NCBI GenBank assembly: GCA_035222895.1
Contig: JAVYIG010004986.1
Coordinates: forward strand, 62,001-126,000
Origin: Strongylocentrotus droebachiensis
Lineage: Eukaryota; Echinodermata; Echinoidea; Camarodonta; Strongylocentrotidae
Direction: 5' to 3'
DNA length: 64,000 bases
In this document: piece after piece, positions 49,713 through 61,066 of the stretch
Layout of the letters: each line of letters opens with the position of its first letter
Numbering within the stretch: the stretch's first letter is position 1
Made by a program: the position numbers and the translations under genes
The notes under the pieces: model-generated
Database searches by the model: none
Told to the model about the DNA's origin: nothing
Seen by the model: the letters and a program-made list of their open reading frames with translations, nothing else

Positions 49713-49808
49713 AGAGGAGGTTCCGCCATCGGTGAAGATCATGATAACTCGGATGCAGTCAGCACCCTGATAATTCGCTTCACCGCCCAGCCTCTCTGTT
49801 CTGTTGAA
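49671..49808 (-). CDS. CACNA2D: VWA domain exon with the FTDGG motif
   Basis: 138 bp, 46 codons, phase 0 to 0. It contains CIRVIMIFTDGGTSSEEAIF followed by AARNRYPFK, the family block for the last metal-coordinating loop. Its 3' part and donor have been tandemly duplicated into the following intron. Confidence 0.95.
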
Positions 49809-50001
49809 CTGTAAGGCAATTGAAAAGAAATTAAAGGTCAAAGGTCAGAGATTGGCTTCCTTTTTTAATAGTGCCTCTTTCGGACAAGATTCCACTTCAT
49901 TTTGGTATTTGAATAAAATGATACACAATGCTACGGAGGACATTAATCAGCAACATTTTTTTCTCCACATCCAACTTAAAGGTAAAATCCACAATATAAA
50001 A

Positions 50002-50070
50002 CCATTGCCTCCGGGAACCGGATGGCTCCTGTAAAAAGTCTATGAGAAAAGGAGAATTAGTCAACAGATT
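50002..50070. repeat. Dispersed repeat, copy 3
   Basis: CATTGCCTCCGGGAACCGGA and TGGCTCCTGTAAAAAG match the copy at 8781. Confidence 0.7.
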
Positions 50071-50351
50071 TACAAAATGAATGAACATAATAACAAATAA
50101 TAATAATCATAATGACTCTATTCAAATATATCTTTTTGTTCTCGAGGAATAACTAGGCAAGAATTATAGCATTCATATGTACCTAATATTTATGTTTCTT
50201 ATACATCTGGACAAAATACAGGATATACATGTACATATAATGATATTCATGTAGTACCTAAATGCATGATTTACATTTATTGCTAAAAAGGGCGTAACCT
50301 TAAGTTGGCTCTTACTTTTGATTTTCAAAATTTTATTTTTCAGATACTCAC

Positions 50352-50444
50352 ATTCTCAAATTGATCAAAAGCATAATTGAGAGCAGTTGCAAAATCAGCT
50401 ATCCCACTAGCAGTCACTCCTTTCTGTACAGCATCATTCAATTC
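50352..50444 (-). CDS. CACNA2D: VWA domain exon
   Basis: 93 bp, 31 codons, phase 0 to 0: begins ELNDAVQKGVTASGIADFAT and ends ALNYAFDQFEN. It corresponds to the LKDAV...KGITDY..GF.FAF..L block of the family. Acceptor TTCTAG, donor GTGAGT. Confidence 0.95.
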
Positions 50445-50830
50445 CTAGAACATAAATTCAATCTCAAGTTAATAGTTACTTGGACCGGAATTCTGGATTT
50501 CTCAAAATAAATGAAGATCGAAATACAACATATTTATATTATAAATATCGTAGACTGACTGTGTTCTGCATTTTTCATGAGGAAGATAATCATTTCCTCT
50601 TAAGTCATTTTCAAATACCTGTGTTTGTTTTGTTTTTTAATTTAAAATAAATTCAAAGTGAGCAATGAATTTTCAGTGCATAGAAGAATTTATTTTTTTT
50701 AATTTTTAATTTTGTTTAAATAAATTGTCTAATAACTATATTAACTCCAGGATTTTCATGTTGCTTTCTGAATTTCAAGAAGATAAACACACATTTTCAG
50801 TCCACAAATAAATAGGAGAAAAATCAAATT

Positions 50831-51092
50831 ATGGACAGAGAAAAATCGGAATATGGACGGAGAAAAATCAGAATATGGACAGGGAAAAACCAGAATATGG
50901 ACGGAGAAAAATCAGAATATGGACAGAGAAAAACCAGAATATGGACAGAGAAAAATCAGAATATGGACAGAGAAAAATCAGAATATGGACAGAGAAAAAT
51001 CAGAATATGGACAGAGAAAAACCAGAATATGGACAGAGAAAAACCAGAATATGGACAGAGAAAAACCAGAATATGGACAGAGAAAAACCACC
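50831..51092. repeat. 22-bp minisatellite, about 12 copies
   Basis: The unit ATGGACAGAGAAAAATCAGA + AT repeats about twelve times with few changes (mostly ATC/ACC). Because 22 is not a multiple of 3 and no phase contains a stop, all three + frames are open and give the same repeating peptide. It lies in the intron about 90 bases past the donor at 51181, on the strand opposite to the gene, and is not a gene. Confidence 0.92.
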
Positions 51093-51181
51093 CACAGCAG
51101 AAAGGTGAAACATGGAAGATAAAATACACATGTATAAATCCAGTACCCTCCTGGCTCCAAAGAGAAGATATGTTATCTCAC

Positions 51182-51250
51182 CTTCTTGTTCCGGAGGTTA
51201 GCTTGAACAAAAGTATTGAAGCAGCTTACATTCTGGACTTCTTTACTGAA
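51182..51250 (-). CDS. CACNA2D: VWA domain exon (conserved SCF..FVQAN block)
   Basis: 69 bp, 23 codons, phase 0 at both ends: FSKEVQNVSCF then NTFVQANLRNKK. The Cys in SCF matches the VWA cysteine that in vertebrates bonds to the delta part. The donor GTGAGAT lies just before a 22-bp minisatellite in the intron. Confidence 0.95.
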
Positions 51251-51452
51251 CTGGAAAGAGAAGATATCCAAAAGAAATCAAACATTAATTTTTGTTTGAT
51301 ATATATTTACATGTAAGATGTTTGCTGGGTAAATTGAATATCACTCCGTTGATTGAAGTATTCATGGCCATCAATTTGGAATTCACAATGCACAATACTT
51401 CCCATGTTGATGTACCTGTACAAGGTCCCGAGTCACTCAAAATAAGTGATTC

Positions 51453-51594
51453 CTGGGACCTGTTTCACAAAGATTTTTTTTCAATGACAAATGACAAAAA
51501 TCTGCTGATAACCAATCAGAAGCAAGGATTTCAGTAGCTTATAACAAAACCTGTCATTTGTCACTGATGGCAAGTTTTGTGAAACGCCCCCCTG
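51453..51594. mobile_element. MITE with CTGGGACCTGTTTCACAAAG ends
   Basis: About 142 bp. The left end CTGGGACCTGTTTCACAAAG pairs with the inverted right end CAGGGGGGCGTTTCACAAAA; GTTTCACAAA is exact. The inside also pairs (GACAAATGACAAAAATC against the CTGTCATTTGTC region). Confidence 0.7.
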
Positions 51595-52098
51595 AACTGG
51601 TGAGCTGTACTCAAGCTTGTTAGCATACATGAGCAAGATATGGACACATGCACACATGATCAACTTGATATCGTCTGCTGAGAACCAGAAAGGCGTTAAT
51701 GGTTAGAGTGAATATCCTTCAAGGGGGGTGGCTTAGGGAGAAGAAAAAAAATGTTATCCTGACATGGCGGACAAAACCACCATTTTAGATGTAATGCTTA
51801 ATACTTAGGGTACATAAAATGATTTTAGTCAAGGATCCCTCATGAAATATGTGCTTTTTTCAACAAAAAGATTGTTTTGTTTTGTTTTCCTTTAAAATTC
51901 TTATTTTCCTTATCAAATTCCTTCCTAAGGAACGAATTACGCTAAGTCACGCCATTATATCCCACTATATATACTGGCTCTCTGCAAAAGACTTCATATC
52001 TACAGCCCAGCATTATCCAATTCTCCCACGCTGACTCATTGCCCAGTCAAGTAGCACTGATATGAGGGACCTAGCTAGGCATGAACTCAATCACTCAC

Positions 52099-52198
52099 CG
52101 ATGCTACGTTAACAAAGTCGTCATTGCCAAGGGTATCGAGAGCCTTGGAGACAGACACCTTGATGATCTTCAGAGTCATTCCATATGTACTTCCACTC
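52099..52198 (-). CDS. CACNA2D: VWA domain exon (MIDAS)
   Basis: 100 bp. It completes the DxSGS MIDAS motif ([20 protein letters not shown]) and ends with [11 protein letters not shown], the family block DDDFVNVAS. The intact MIDAS suggests the metal-dependent VWA function, needed in vertebrates for channel trafficking, is kept. Confidence 0.95.
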
Positions 52199-52793
52199 CT
52201 GTTCATAAGTTGGATGAAGAAAGAATAAATCATACATTACCATGTCGACTAAATTGTCATGCCTTTTGAATATCCTGATATAACATGCCTCCTGTTTGTC
52301 CCTTGCTTTACTTCAGACTATACAAAAATTAGCAAGAACTATTGGGGAATAATATCATTTAGTTCCCAAGTATGATATACTCAACGGAAGTTATAATAAA
52401 TTTTTATTTATTGATTATGCAAGGCCCTAAATGAAATGGAGAAAGTTCAATGAGTCTGAAAAGAAATATAAGATACCACCATTTGTCTCAAGTCTACATG
52501 ATCTGACTGACATCATTCTGGTAGTATGGTACATGTAATCACTTTTACCACAATTGATTTTTAAAATTCTATAAATCACGAAATACATTTTTTCCCAAGA
52601 TGAATATTTCAATGGTGCAAGAAGAAGTTCCTCTATGTTTGCATTTTTGCAATGCAGTCTTCTAAATGCTGCCAACTTCTAGTCATAAAAGACACACTAC
52701 AGTATTAAACATTAAATACTCCAGATCACTAGATAAAACAGCAACTCATTTGACACTTTTCTTTCGTAAAACGTTCGGGAATATATAACTCAC

Positions 52794-52844
52794 GAGTCGA
52801 TGAGGATCATGACATCTTTTGGAGAGCTAGTAGCCTGAATGTAC
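52794..52844 (-). CDS. CACNA2D: Constant exon: start of the VWA domain
   Basis: Acceptor TTACAG and donor GTGAGT bound 51 bp. The first base completes the Trp codon of whichever cassette is used, then it reads YIQATSSPKDVMILID, almost the family signature YIQ.A.SPKD..ILVD. The last residues begin the MIDAS metal site (DSSGS), completed in the next exon. The Tyr after Trp belongs to the R-x-W-Y motif. Confidence 0.95.
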
Positions 52845-54842
52845 CTGTAAGCAAGAGGATCCACAAGTTCAAAGTCAATCTTTTCAACAAACAAAACAAA
52901 TTCCATTTACAAAATTGAATTGTAAGAAAAAGTGAACTTTATCAAGATCTATCATATCAAAGAATAGATATCATAAAAAAGAAATGTGTCTTGTTTCAAA
53001 ATGTGCAAACTTTTTTAAAATTTCTATAAATTCCTGAGACCTTAGGCTTCATTGTGTTAAGAGTATCTTCTTTTTGTAGAAGTCTGGCATACCTTTGGCA
53101 TAGAAATTAGAATAGAATCTGGCATTACACGGTTGAATGCTATCAAACATTTTCTAAGATGAAAATTGGTAAAAGTATAAATCTTTGCCTAATAGATGAA
53201 ATGATTATATTATATGTATCACTATACTCTATCATTTACCTTTTGATGGAAATCAATATTCATAATAGTGAAAAATACATATCATTGTTTGATTAACCTT
53301 CACTTCCCGGCTAAACATAACAAGAATATATCAAAACCCAAAATAATGTGCAACACAAAATATTAATTTGGATTAATTAGTGATAAAACAAATTATTAAT
53401 ACATTGCTAAGTAAAAGGAAAGTTATTTGGTGTAAAAAGTGCATTGAAATAAAGCTACAGCTAAACATTGAACAGAATATATTAAAAGGTCCCATGCAAT
53501 TAGTATATATGTGCTAAGTTGTTTCAGATATCATATAAAAAAAGCAAAAACATACGTATTTCCAAGTACGGTACTGTTTATTCTCAGGGAGGAAAACAAA
53601 ACATATTTAGACACAGGCATTCTATTATGAATTATCAATACCGGTACTTAAACCTGGAAAGACTGAATCTGAGCAAATTATAACACGAGAGCATTAGTGC
53701 AGCGGTTTAGCAAGAAAATTGTGCACTTTTTGACAAAAGCATGAAACTTCTAGCATAGTTAGTTTAGACCATAAGATTTATTTTCAGATGTGGAGGGAAG
53801 TCAGATTTGACCTCTGATGACCCTGAGAGGTCAAATCCAAAATGGCCGCCAGTCCGTATGGTCTAATGTACAAACACGCTTAACTTTTGAACCAAATAGT
53901 CCAGAAAAACGTTTAAGGTGTCATTTCCAACTAACTTGGGGATGCCAATTCATTTGGTAATACTTTTGAGATCGCCTGAACTCAGGGTTTTGCATTTAGG
54001 TCAAGGTCAAGGTCAAAATTGACTTAAAATAGCAAGTTTTGAATGGTTACAAATGAGATTTGTCATTTGTTCTCAAATTTCTTTAGGAATGGTTCCCCTG
54101 CATAGTTCTCCACCTTAATCCTTTTCAGGTAGTTTATTTCACGTTTTGTTTTGACCTCTGATGACCATGAAAGGTCAAATCCAAAATGGCCGCCAGTCCG
54201 CATGGTCTAATGTACAAACGCGGTAACTTTTGAACCAAATAGTCCAGAAAAACGTTTAAGGTGTCATTTCCAACTAAATTGGGGATGCCAATTCATTTGG
54301 TAATACTTTTGAGATCGCCAGAACTCAGGGTGTTGCATTTAGGTCAAGGTCAAGGTCAAAATTGACCAAATATAGCAAGTTTTGAATGGTTACTAAAGGT
54401 TAAATCCCCATTTTGTTCTCCCCTATGTTCTCAAATTTATTAAGGAATGGTTCCCCTGCAGAGTCCTCCACCTTAACCCTTTTCAGTTAGTTTATTTCAC
54501 AGTTTGATGTGACCTCCGATGACCATGAGAGGTCAAATAAAAAATGGCCGCCAGTCCGCATGGCCAATGTACAAACGTGGTAACTTTTGAACCAAATAGT
54601 CTAGAAAAACGTTTAAGCTAGGTGTCATTTCCAACTAACTTGGGGATGCCAATTCATTACGCAATACTTTGAGATCGCCAGAACTCTGGGATTTGCAATA
54701 AGGTCAAGTTCAAGGTCATATTAGGCCAACAAAAGTGATGTTTTCTTTTTTTAAATAAACTTTGCCTCTATTTTGACACTTAAGGGGTCATTATTAAAAA
54801 ATAAATAAATAAAAGACCCGTGTACCACCACTTTGACTATCC

Positions 54843-55102
54843 AGGACCATATTTTATAGAGCTGCTTATCGGCTGGTTCTGTGCTTACGTATGAGTTTCT
54901 ACTTCATAGCACTGCTAACCGTAAGCACACGAAAATGCATTAACCTTACGCTGCTTACTGGACGAAAATTAATTTTGTAACAATGCAAATCCATTGTGAA
55001 CACACAAGGTGGACGCCTTGTTTTCTCGCTAACCAAATTTGTCTGCTACAGTTATAGCACGAAAATTTGATTACCGGTAAGCAGCTTTAAGAAATTGGGC
55101 CC
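54843..55102. mobile_element. MITE of the GGGCCCAATTT...AAAGCTGCTTA type
   Basis: About 260 bp. The left end AGGACCATATTTTATAGAGC and the inverted right end GGGCCCAATTTCTTAAAGC share the order GG.CCA.ATTT..TA.AGCTGCTTA. I recall this type of end as common in echinoderm and other marine genomes. It is nested inside the large foldback element. Confidence 0.7.
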
Positions 55103-55237
55103 AGAAGACCAAAAAAGCTATTCCAAATACGACCTTAAACCTGTTCATTACCCCATGAATTTAGCACTATCCACAACTTATGAATTATCCTAATGGTAAC
55201 GATTAAAATCTAACAGTCTCCAGAACAAGAGCACAGT

Positions 55238-56458
55238 TCAGTGCATCCTTTCTTGCAGCGACAGTGGATTATTCATGGCACAATTTTGATGCTTCCGGGA
55301 GAGTGATCCAAAGAGGCTGCCACCCAGTTGTTTCGTTTGTCCAGCCCAAGTCAGATGGCTCTGGCATCTCTGGATTCTTGGCCAATATCTGGTTCCAACA
55401 ATTGGCCTGGTAGCAAGTGCGCTTGATGTGCTGCTTGAGTGCTGTCTGGGTTGGAGGAAAGTTCCCCAGGTTTCTAGACTTCTGTGCGAAGAGCTGTTTC
55501 CTGGCATCATTCACTACCATGCTCTCACTGGTTCGGTCGAATCAGCACCACAAATCACTCTGGCAGTAACATTGATCCTTCACTGACCTCCCTAGGCATG
55601 CACAGGAGTTCACTGAAGGAATCATTCACTTCTGGGAAAGACTTCTAAGTTTTTCCTCTGGATGCAGAAACAGTCTGACACCCGGTGAACGCATGAAAGA
55701 TTGGGAGAGTCATACATTGTGTCGGACTCATGGTGGCAACCATCATGATTTTGTGAAAAGCTATGTACCGAAAGCTTGATCTGACACCAAAAGCGATCCA
55801 CAGCATCAGGAGCTGTCTTGCTGAATGAAGCCACAGCCAGTTCAACCGCATCAGTACCACAAGTACGTATGGTTACCCTTTTACACCCATGGGGCAAGGC
55901 CTGCCAAGTGTGACTCAGCAGGAGAGCAGAGTACTCCACTTCCATCTGTTGCATATTATACAGTTCCTTGCCCTGTGGTAGAGGAAGATGAACGACATGA
56001 CATGAAATCCAACAATTCGGGTTTGTTCTCATTGACTCGAAAGAAGTCCTTCCAGCTTTCTGGCAGCACAGTAGAAAGAGCCACCCTTTTCCTGGTGCCC
56101 TTTCCTGCCTTATTGAGGCTTTCAGGCTAGCAGGTAAGTATACACCCTAGCCAAGGTTGATGCGGATGCTTTTCTCGAGTTGAGCAAAGATGTATGGGGC
56201 AAACACTCTTTCTCCATACTCTTGAAATGTTCTTGATGTTCCAGGATTGAGCATTTGAACCGCAGCTTCACCATCAATAATTATTGCTTGGGCCACATTG
56301 TTTTCGAGCAGATTTGATTCCAGGCAGCGAAGTAGATCTGCTTTAATAACTCCAAACCGCATTTTCCTCCAGTTAACAAAGCTGGCTGCCTGGTTTTCAT
56401 GAGAGAAGAAATTGTCCATATCTCCTTCCCTTGTCTGACACGAGATGTACATCCTCAA
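55238..56458 (-). pseudogene. Decayed gene carried inside the foldback element
   Basis: Three broken open frames line up in the order of a large uncharacterised protein family that I recall from invertebrate genomes: TREGDMDNFFSHENQAASF and IIDGEAAVQML (56147-56458), GCKRVTIRTCGTDAVELAVA (55622-56032), LPIFHAFTGCQTVS in a shifted frame (55645-55860), and PPTQTALKQHIKRTCYQANC (55238-55520). In intact relatives the second block reads like a PIN/XPG nuclease core with acidic residues (E-A-D ... D-T-D); here they are altered to E-V-E and G-T-D. With frameshifts and lost acids it is not functional. The nuclease idea is an inference. Confidence 0.65.
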
Positions 56459-59104
56459 AAAGAGACCACAGTCCCTCTTAAGTGCTGCAAGCTGTGCCTA
56501 CTGTTTTAACATAACCTTCGCCGGCTGCCGACTGAAAAATGGCAACTTGTTCGTATGAAGTGTTTGTGTGACAGGTGTCGTACACTGCCAATGACTAGTA
56601 GGTCTTGACTTTGTTCTAGAAATGGATTCCCCATCTCTTTCAGTACTGTCAGAAGTTCCCATCCCTCAAGAATGCTGCCTGCACTCCAGGTTGCTGGTCA
56701 TGGTGATGTTGTCTAGTGTTAGCAGAACCGTTATTTTGCTTTATAGCCTGTTCCTCAAACTCTGTAGTGATCCTTTAAATTACTTAGCACCAAATAAAAC
56801 ACAAAGTAACTTAAAAAACATCTTACCAGTATTATTGAGCAGTAATGAAAAGGAGCAGTTTTCCTGACTTGAATTGAGGTTTTTGCCGTATACTGCCTAG
56901 CTGCCCACTGACCATGCTATGCATATGGTCAGTTACAAGACAAATGGTTTGGTGCTATAATTAGTGAAATAAACTAACTAACAGAGATTACGATGGAGAC
57001 TATGCAGGGGAACCACTCCTACAGAAATTTGAGAACATTATATAGGGGGACAAATAAATGGAAAAACTGTATGTAACCATTCAAAACTTGCTATTTTTTT
57101 CTTCAATTTTGACCTTGACCTTGACTTAATGCAAAGCCCTGAGTTCTGGCGTACTCAAAAGTATTCTCAAATGAATTGGCATCCCCAAGTTAGTTTGAAA
57201 TGACACCTAAAACGTTTTTCTGGACTATTTGGGTCAAGAGTTATGCATGTTTGTACAATTATTAGACCATGCGGCGGACTGGCGGCCATTTTCTATTTAA
57301 CCTCTCAGGGTCATCAGAGGTCAAATCAAAATGTGAAATTAACTAACTGAAATGGATTAAGGTGGGGGACTATGCAGGGGAACCATTCCTAAAGAAATTT
57401 GAGAACACAGGGGAGAACAAATGACAAATAAATGGGAAAACTTTTTGTAACCATTCAAAACTTGCTTTGTTTTAGTCAATTTTGACCTTGACCTTGACCT
57501 AAATGCTAAGCTCTGAGTTCTTGCGATCTCAAAAGTATTACCAAATGAATTGGCATCCCCAAGTTAGTTGGAAATGACACCTTGAACGTTTTTCTGGACT
57601 ATTTGGTTAAAAAATTAAGCGTGTTTGTACATTAGACCATGCGGACTGGCGGCCATTTTTATTTGACCTCTCAGGGTCATCAGAGGTCAAATCAAAATGT
57701 TAAATAAACTAACTGAAAGGGATTAAGGTGGGGGAATATGAAGGGGGACCATTCCTAAAGAAATTTGAGAACACAGGGGAGAACAAATAACAAATAAATG
57801 GGAAAACTTTTTGTAACCATTCAAAACTTGCTATTTTTTAGTCAATTTCGACCTTGACCTTGACCTAAATGCAACATCCTGAGTTCTGGCGATCTCAAAA
57901 GTATTGTCAAATGAATTGGCATCCCCAATTTAGTTGGAAATGACACCTTAAACGTTTTTCTGGACTACTTGGTTCAAAAGTTACCGAGTTGTACATTAGA
58001 CCATGCGGACTGGCGGCCATTTTGGATTTGACCTTTCAGGGTCATCAGAGGTCAAAACAAAATGTGAAATAAATTACCTGAAAAGGATTAAGGTGGAGGA
58101 CTATGCAGGGGAACCATTCCTAAAGAAATTTGAGAACAAATGACAAATCTCATTTGTAACCATTCAAAACTTGCTATTTTAAGTCAATTTTGACCTTGAC
58201 CTTGACCTTAATGCAAAACCCTGAGTTCAGGCGATCTCAAAAGTATTACCAAATGAATTGGCATCCCCAAGTTAGTTGGAAACGACACCTTAAACGTTTT
58301 TCTGGACTATTTGGTTCAAAAGTTAAGCGTGTTTGTACATTAGACCATACGGACTGGCGGCCATTTTGGATTTGACCTCTCAGGGTCATCAGAGGTCACA
58401 TCTGACTTCCCTCCACATCTGAAAATAAATCTTATGGTCTAAACTAACTATGCAAGAAGTTTCATGCTTTTGTCAAAAAGTGCACAATTTTCATTATATT
58501 GGGAGCTTATCCGCTGTACTACATGTGTATACATACGACTAAAACAAGCTGCTTGTTGAACTAATACAATGAGAAACATGTGCCTCATAATAAAGAACTA
58601 AATAATATAACAATACAAATGTTCATCTTCGTTATCATTTTCGTTATCAGTTTGACAAAAAGTCATTTAGATTTGAGAAAATATCATGTCAAGGCTGGTT
58701 TATTCCTTATCTTGTTCATTTGAGGGGTTGTAGTTGAGAATAGAGAAATTATTAGTTTTAAAAAATAAAAGAAGAAAAGGAATTTCATTTGAAATAATTT
58801 TCCATTTTTCATTAAAAAATGAATGTTATATTAATTAGCAAAGAGTTTTATTGGTCATGAATGTATGTGGGAGTTTGATAAATTCAACTCAATTCATACT
58901 GAGCAAGTTCATTATTAAAGCAAGTACTCAAAAAAAAAAAATATTGGTTTACCTACTAATGCTTCATGAATAATCAAAAGAATAGTATTCAAAAATATAT
59001 GCTTTGAATGATAAAAAAAGCAATATATAAAAAGCAGATCCATATACTGGGCACTTTGGCACATCTATGAAGCAGCATCATTTCCTGTTAGTAGCCTCAC
59101 TTAC

Positions 59105-59168
59105 CAGCCCCTACGCCGAACATCATATTGGTCTTTATCAGGCTCCCCTGCAGAAACCCACTGCTTAG
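59105..59168 (-). CDS. CACNA2D: Mutually exclusive exon 4 of 4 (RRRGW type, probably the default)
   Basis: The exon is 64 bp with acceptor ATCTTTCAG and the near-perfect donor CTG|GTAAGTG. It supplies two bases, 20 codons and two bases of Trp; its end reads DQYDVRRRGW. This is very close to the YDVRRRPW segment of vertebrate alpha2delta-1, which contains the arginine needed for gabapentin binding. It is the cassette nearest the constant exon and the best match to the alpha2delta-1/2 type. Confidence 0.88.
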
Positions 59169-60369
59169 CTGAAAGATGGAATGCGGAAGGAGACTAGGGA
59201 TGTTAGTTGACCACAGAAAGGAATGGTATAAACTACTAAGGAAAAATTAGTTGCAGTGGTATATTTTAGTATAGAATATTAGTATATTAATATAAAATGA
59301 TGTTTTATAAAATGATTTTAATAATAACCGGTCATTATAATCGGAAAATCACCGGTCATTATCCAAATTACGCATTAGGCAAAATATATGCCTGGTCACG
59401 TGTACGCTTTGAACCAATCATTTGATGAGGATCCACATCATCATCTCTATATAAACAAAGATATTAGCTCCAGAATACTAATAACTGAAGTGAACAAGTT
59501 ACATGTACTTGTAAGAATTTGGTTTGTAGACAAAAAGTTTATTTATCCATACGACACAAGAGCAACTCTATGCCTCTTGCTCACATATAAAGTATATGTA
59601 GCTCTGGTTGCATATCTACATCATCAATGACAACAAACTCTCACTGGTATGTTACTATATATACAGCTTATAAATCAAAATTTAATAAAGTTTCTTTTCT
59701 ATTCCAAAAATGAATCATTCATCTTCAAAGCTTCTTATAATACAAAGCATAACTATTCAACATTGGTATGATTTTCTAATTCATGGTATCGAGCGAGTAA
59801 TAACTTCTCTGTACACTGTACAGCTAGCATTGCTAGATAAAATGTACTCTCAATGGATAAGAAATATTGGATGGTACAGTGATTCAACACATGCTATGGA
59901 AAAATGTCTTTAGGAATGCATGTAGGGTAAGAGTTATGGTTCCCATTTGTTAGGTTGAGGGTCAAATTTAGGTTTAGGTAAATTAGTACATCATAGGTTG
60001 CATTTGGGAATCTTGTTAGTGGTTCAAATTGACCGCGGATTGAGGAGCAATTGTTGCCTGAACATGGGTTGTAGAACAGTCCCAAAAGCATTGATACATC
60101 TCTCACCATTATACAAAAAGATACCTAAAGATAAACATCAAATATTTAGATTTGCATATTAAGAAAGTACTAGCCCAAACAGAGGAAAGATATTCAGGTG
60201 TAATATATAAGCTTCATCAACTGTTGCCTGCTGAGGCTTTGAAAAGTTAGTTTTCGTGGAGAAAGGGGCATTTCTGGAGTTACAAAAGTTCCATTTTGGA
60301 TGGCACAGAATGAGGTATAGCTCGTTTCCCTTACAGCAAAATAAAACATTCAATACTGCTTTCTCATAC

Positions 60370-60424
60370 CATTTCCTATTACGAGCAATAAATGGTGCAG
60401 TTACATCTTCACGATACTGCCTCG
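60370..60424 (-). CDS. CACNA2D: Candidate mutually exclusive exon 3 of 4 (RNRKW type)
   Basis: The 55-bp exon follows a very good acceptor (ATTTTCTTTTCCCAG) and ends AAATG before donor GTATGAG. It supplies two bases, 17 codons (RQYREDVTAPFIARNRK) and two bases of Trp. The final RNRKW is the same as in the exon at 62417-62471, although the codons and the preceding residues differ. Splice phase matches its sisters exactly. Confidence 0.7.
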
Positions 60425-60729
60425 CTGGGAAAAGAAAATAGTATCAATATCATCATGTGTACAGTACTACTTATAATAAGGTCTAGACAAGATGTCATCC
60501 TAATATATGAAAAATAAAGGATTATGAACAATTGTGATGCCGGGCATTAGTGATTTCTATCTTTGAATATTAATATGAAGGATGACAACCAATATGATCT
60601 CCATACTTCCCTTCTCCGAAAATGACATGGTTGTATAATTTCAGTGTCTTTCTGCTTTGGAAATGCTTCTGTTTCTCTTTAACTAAACTTATGGAATTCT
60701 TACTCCATTACAGCTTGTATGCATTAGAA

Positions 60730-60812
60730 TAGTGCTGTAGTCATTGTTTAACCGTCTGGTATCCGACCGCGCATGGTGGATTCTGTTTTCAATTGGACGG
60801 TTTTGTTTTCCT

Positions 60813-60855
<43 letters not shown>

Positions 60856-61066
60856 TTTCGATTTATGCCCCTCCACCTGGCACTATGGCTGGCAATGTTT
60901 CACACGGACCTGGCTTGCTGCTGACAGAGTGGGCCCCCCCCCCAAAAAAAAAAAAAAAAAAAAAAAAAAAATGTATTTTTTTTTTTTTAAATCGTTTAAC
61001 CGAAAACCGTCCGGTTTTGACTGGCGGTTAAACGGAATTGGAGATATCTGTGATGTTACAGCACTA
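60730..61066. mobile_element. hAT-type MITE with 8-bp target duplication
   Basis: 337 bp. Ends are the perfect inverted repeat TAGTGCTGTA / TACAGCACTA, flanked by CATTAGAA on both sides (60722-60729 and 61067-61074). An 8-bp duplication and such ends fit hAT transposons. The inside has inverted GTTTAACCG words, a T-run at about 60818-60852 and C, A and T runs at 60931-60991; no coding capacity. Confidence 0.92.

Larger units (their letters stand above)
53696..58520. mobile_element. 4.8-kb foldback element with repetitive arms
   Basis: The left arm (53696-54775) and right arm (57000-58520) are inverted copies. Outer ends AGTGCAGCGG and inverted AGTACAGCGG are followed by a shared AAAATTGTGCACTTTTTGAC. 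The arms are tandem units of about 345-360 bp: three on the left and four on the right, each with the sequence AAAATGGCCGCCAGTCCG or its complement. The interior holds a decayed gene and a smaller MITE. The element fills the intron between the last alternative exon and the constant VWA exon. No clear target duplication was seen, and its transposon family is unknown to me. Confidence 0.85.
52845..59104. other. CACNA2D: 6.3-kb intron between the exon array and the VWA exon
   Basis: Mostly the foldback element 53696-58520. The rest (52845-53695 and 58521-59104) is AT-rich with nothing recognised. Confidence 0.8.

Noticed and set aside
50831..51316. Long + strand open frame with repeating MDREK.EYGQRK peptide
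   Set aside because: It is a 22-bp minisatellite in an intron; the same peptide appears in all three frames, so it has no coding signal.
53081..53130. A possible exon ending AAAG before donor GTATGCC
   Set aside because: Its phase does not fit the neighbours and it has no family similarity.
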